NCBI RefSeq assembly: GCF_003675385.1
Contig: NZ_RCWZ01000004.1
Location: 372,001-436,000 of the forward strand
Source: Mucilaginibacter kameinonensis
GTDB taxonomy: Bacteria > Bacteroidota > Bacteroidia > Sphingobacteriales > Sphingobacteriaceae
Length of the DNA: 64,000 nt
Reading direction: 5' to 3'
A program made the position numbers and the translations under genes. Below, piece by piece: positions 61,327 to 64,000 of this stretch. Under the pieces are notes generated by a model, which saw nothing but the letters and a program-made list of their open reading frames with translations, had not been told where the DNA came from and did not search any database. How positions within the stretch are numbered: position 1 is the stretch's first letter; every line of letters starts with the position of its first letter.

Positions 61327-64000
61327 TTAAAATGTAACGTTTACGCCCAAATTGATGATCCTTTGTTGCGGGTAGATCCTGCCATCGTTAACAGTACCTG
61401 TGGCACTTTCAGGATCAAACGAAGGCCCGAACTTATCAAACGAGAACAGGTTGTTACCGCTTACAAATACCCTGGCGCCTTTTACTTTGATCTTGCTCAG
61501 CAACTCTTTTGAAAAGCTGTAACCCAATTCAACATTTTTGAGGCGAAGGAAGGAATCATTACGCAGCCAGAAAGTTGAGGGATAAGCATTGGAACCGAAC
61601 GTGCGGCTGGTTGGCCCGTTGAACGTGCGTGGGTAGTTGTTATCTCCCTCTTTTAGCCAGCGGCCGTCAAAAAACTCTTCGGCCATATTTAAGCCATTAG
61701 GTTTCAAAATAGCCTGAGCCCTTGCCTGTCCCTGGAAAAACACAGTAAAATCAAAGTTTTTGTACCGGCCACCAAGCGTTAAACCGTAAAGGATCTGGGG
61801 GGTGTTAGATAAAGTATTCCTTACTTTATCCAGGTCGTTAATAACACCATCATGATTTACATCTTTATACCTGATATCGCCCACACCTGTACCTACCGGA
61901 TGTGGATAAGCGTTCAGTTCGGCAGTGTTTTGAAAAATGCCATCGGCCTGGTATAAAAGCCATGAATCAATCGGATGACCGGTAACGCGCTGGTAATCGG
62001 GCACATTGGCTGGCTCGGCACCATAAACTACTTTGTTAACCGCGTAAGTAAGGTTTCCGTTGATGTTAAAAGAGAAATCATTGCTGAGTTTTTTGCTGTA
62101 GCCCAGGTCAAGCTCGATACCTTTGTTATCAACTTTACCCAGGTTCACGTCCGGCAAAGTTAAACCGGTGTAATCAGGTACCGACGCGCTTGGCGGAACC
62201 AGGATATTTCTGCGCGATGAACGAAACGCGTCGACACTTACCGAAAAGGCATGAAACAACTGCGCGTCAAAACCGATGTTAGTAGTTGTAGCAACCTCCC
62301 AGGTTATGTTGGCATTAGGCGTTGGGCCTAAAGTAAAACCAGGTGTCTGTGTTGCATTGGGTCCGTAGTAGTAACCGGCACCCAGGTACTGTGAAATCTG
62401 GCCGGCCTGCAATCCGTAAGTTTGCAGATATTGAAACGCTGCCACAGCATCGTTACCCGTTTTACCCCATGAACCCCTCAGTTTCAGGTCATCGATAACT
62501 GATGAATGGAAGAAAGGTTCCTGTGAGATACGCCATGCAGCCGAAACTGATGGGAAGAAACCGAAGCGCTTACCAGCTGGGAAGTTTGGCGAACCATCAT
62601 AACGCATGTTATAATCAAGCAGGTACCTGTCGTCATAATTGTAAGAGAGCCTGCTGATGAAATTTTGGCGGGCAAACTGGGTTGTTGCCGAGTTATTGGT
62701 TTGCCCTTCGGTGCTGCCTGCAAACAATTCCTGCACGTTATTACTCAGGAAACCGGTACGGTAAGCATCCAACTCGGTATAAGTTTGCTGTTGCTGCTCG
62801 TAAGCCACAAAAGCCTCAATCCCATGTTTACCAAATTTACGCTCATAACCAAGTTTGATGTTGGTTAGCCTGCTTTTGGTTTGATAATTACTGATAGAAA
62901 GGTTTGGCGGCACGGTAGAGGTATACTCATCATAGTTAGTGGTGATTTTGTTATAGCTGTAAGCAGGCGGTGGCATAGCGTTAAAGCCTTTGTACGCCCT
63001 GCTATTGACATCATAAGCAAAATAACCGTCCAAATGCAAACCGGGGGTAACTTTAGGTAAAGCCCAGCTAAATGATGTTTTGGTCTGTAAAAAGTCGTAG
63101 GTATTGTGGGTGTAACCTAAATCCTGGTTGAGGATGTAAACCATACTGGTAGCGGGACCGCCACCAATACCAACACCCACTTTCCCATTTGGATAAACTG
63201 GTGTAAGGTAAGGATAGGCATTCCACAACTGCTGGAAAATACCATTGGCGTCATAGCCTGGTGCTTCGCCATTTTTAAATTCACTCCGGTACATCACATC
63301 TACGCCAATTTTAAAATTGTCGGTAGCGGCAATGTCCACGTTGGCGCGGGCGTTATCATTTTTATAATAATCGGCTCCGCTGTTATAAATACTGTTTTGG
63401 TAAAGGTGCTGGCCCGAAATGTAATATTTCACCTTATCCGAACCGCCCCTTAATGTAAGTATGTTGTTGGTTTGTGTTGCCCATTTACGCATAACAGCAT
63501 CCCACCAATTGGTATTCGGGTGGCCAAGCGGATCAGATCCGTCGCGGTATTTCTGAATATCATCGGCAGTATACTCGTGCTGCTGGCCAACCAGGTCGTC
63601 ATATTCATTGGCCGCCTGTGCGTATTGCCATGAACTTAACATTTTAGGTACCCGGGTAGGCTGGGTAATAGAAAAATTAGAGGTAAACGATAAAGTTGCT
63701 TTACCGGCAGTACCCCTTTTGGTGGTAATCAGGATTACACCGTTCGCCGCCCTTGCACCGTAGATAGCTCCCGAGGCGTCTTTCAATACCGTAAAAGATT
63801 CTATGTCGGCAGGATCTAAACGGTTAAAGCCACGGTCGGGAATACCATCAATTACCACCAGCGGACTGGTATTGCCTAATGTTCCTTTACCACGTACAAG
63901 GATGCTGGCATCATCCGCACCAGGTTCACCACTGCGGGTGTTCACGATGAGGCCGGGTACCGCGCCCGCCAAGGTATTGGATACGTTAGCAACCGGCGAT
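61327..64000 (-). CDS. SusC/RagA TonB-dependent transporter (pair 2, N-terminus beyond window)
   Basis: The frame is open to the window end. The apparent TTG start at 63972 is internal: the upstream codons read SPVANVSNT, typical plug-domain sequence. So the signal peptide, regulatory domain and TonB box lie outside. Visible are the plug (GKGTLGNTSPLVVIDGIPDRG, FTVLKDASGAIYGARAANGVI) and the whole barrel with C-terminal INLGVNVTF. At least 890 residues are visible. It imports oligosaccharides together with the SusD encoded 11 bases downstream. Confidence 0.95.
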   Translation of the reverse strand, partial: SPVANVSNTLAGAVPGLIVNTRSGEPGADDASILVRGKGTLGNTSPLVVIDGIPDRGFNRLDPADIESFTVLKDASGAIYGARAANGVILITTKRGTAGKATLSFTSNFSITQPTRVPKMLSSWQYAQAANEYDDLVGQQHEYTADDIQKYRDGSDPLGHPNTNWWDAVMRKWATQTNNILTLRGGSDKVKYYISGQHLYQNSIYNSGADYYKNDNARANVDIAATDNFKIGVDVMYRSEFKNGEAPGYDANGIFQQLWNAYPYLTPVYPNGKVGVGIGGGPATSMVYILNQDLGYTHNTYDFLQTKTSFSWALPKVTPGLHLDGYFAYDVNSRAYKGFNAMPPPAYSYNKITTNYDEYTSTVPPNLSISNYQTKSRLTNIKLGYERKFGKHGIEAFVAYEQQQQTYTELDAYRTGFLSNNVQELFAGSTEGQTNNSATTQFARQNFISRLSYNYDDRYLLDYNMRYDGSPNFPAGKRFGFFPSVSAAWRISQEPFFHSSVIDDLKLRGSWGKTGNDAVAAFQYLQTYGLQAGQISQYLGAGYYYGPNATQTPGFTLGPTPNANITWEVATTTNIGFDAQLFHAFSVSVDAFRSSRRNILVPPSASVPDYTGLTLPDVNLGKVDNKGIELDLGYSKKLSNDFSFNINGNLTYAVNKVVYGAEPANVPDYQRVTGHPIDSWLLYQADGIFQNTAELNAYPHPVGTGVGDIRYKDVNHDGVINDLDKVRNTLSNTPQILYGLTLGGRYKNFDFTVFFQGQARAQAILKPNGLNMAEEFFDGRWLKEGDNNYPRTFNGPTSRTFGSNAYPSTFWLRNDSFLRLKNVELGYSFSKELLSKIKVKGARVFVSGNNLFSFDKFGPSFDPESATGTVNDGRIYPQQRIINLGVNVTF

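Noticed and set aside
63970-63972. TTG as start of the second SusC
   Set aside because: The frame is open to the window end and the upstream codons encode plug-domain sequence, so the gene is truncated by the window rather than starting here.

Overview
The window looks like a chromosomal segment of a soil or plant-associated member of the Bacteroidota, most likely a Mucilaginibacter- or Pedobacter-like Sphingobacteriaceae. This rests on two SusC/SusD pairs, many Sec or lipoprotein signal peptides on glycosidases, TAnnTTTG-type promoters, AT-rich starts without strong Shine-Dalgarno sequences, and several families of dispersed palindromic repeats. All convincing genes but one lie on the minus strand. 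The content is almost entirely pectin degradation.

Region 1 (about 1-42.3 kb) reads as one polysaccharide utilisation locus whose enzyme list resembles a rhamnogalacturonan-II (RG-II) system. From high to low coordinate (the direction of transcription) it holds: a GH138-like alpha-galacturonidase, a GH95 enzyme, a GH2 enzyme with a malectin domain, a GH78 rhamnosidase, a five-bladed propeller that may be GH137, and a second GH2. Next come a sodium symporter and a DHDPS/NAL-family aldolase. A plus-strand AraC regulator follows. Beyond it are a DUF3826 protein, SusC, SusD, a PL1 pectate lyase, a beta-helix/DUF6298 protein, a GH140 apiosidase, a GH43-like protein, a sialidase-type propeller, an SGNH acetylesterase, a third GH2 and a partial GH78.

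Three minus-strand promoters in this region share the same upstream motif of about 34 bp at the same distance from the -7 box. They lie upstream of DUF3826-SusC-SusD, of the symporter-aldolase pair, and of the GH138-like operon. This suggests one regulon, plausibly controlled by the AraC protein encoded in the middle.

Region 2 (about 42.4-64 kb) looks like a homogalacturonan/galacturonate module. It has a second SusC (cut by the window end) and SusD, a terminator, a GntR-type sensor-regulator, an SSS-family symporter, two unassigned six-hairpin proteins, GH28 polygalacturonase, CE8 pectin methylesterase, and GH105 unsaturated uronyl hydrolase. Then come tagaturonate reductase (UxaB), altronate dehydratase (UxaA), a zinc alcohol dehydrogenase and another six-hairpin protein. 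Extracellular and periplasmic enzymes would shorten pectin, SusCD pairs and symporters would import the products, and UxaB/UxaA would feed galacturonate toward 2-keto-3-deoxygluconate. UxaC, KdgK and KdgA are not in the window.

Intergenic spaces hold at least six kinds of hairpin-forming repeat. One of them is nested at the 5' end of the malectin-GH2 gene and appears to have replaced its native start. No rRNA, tRNA, CRISPR array, transposase or phage gene was seen. Family calls come from reading the sequences without database searches, and the newer GH family assignments (GH137, GH138) are the least secure.
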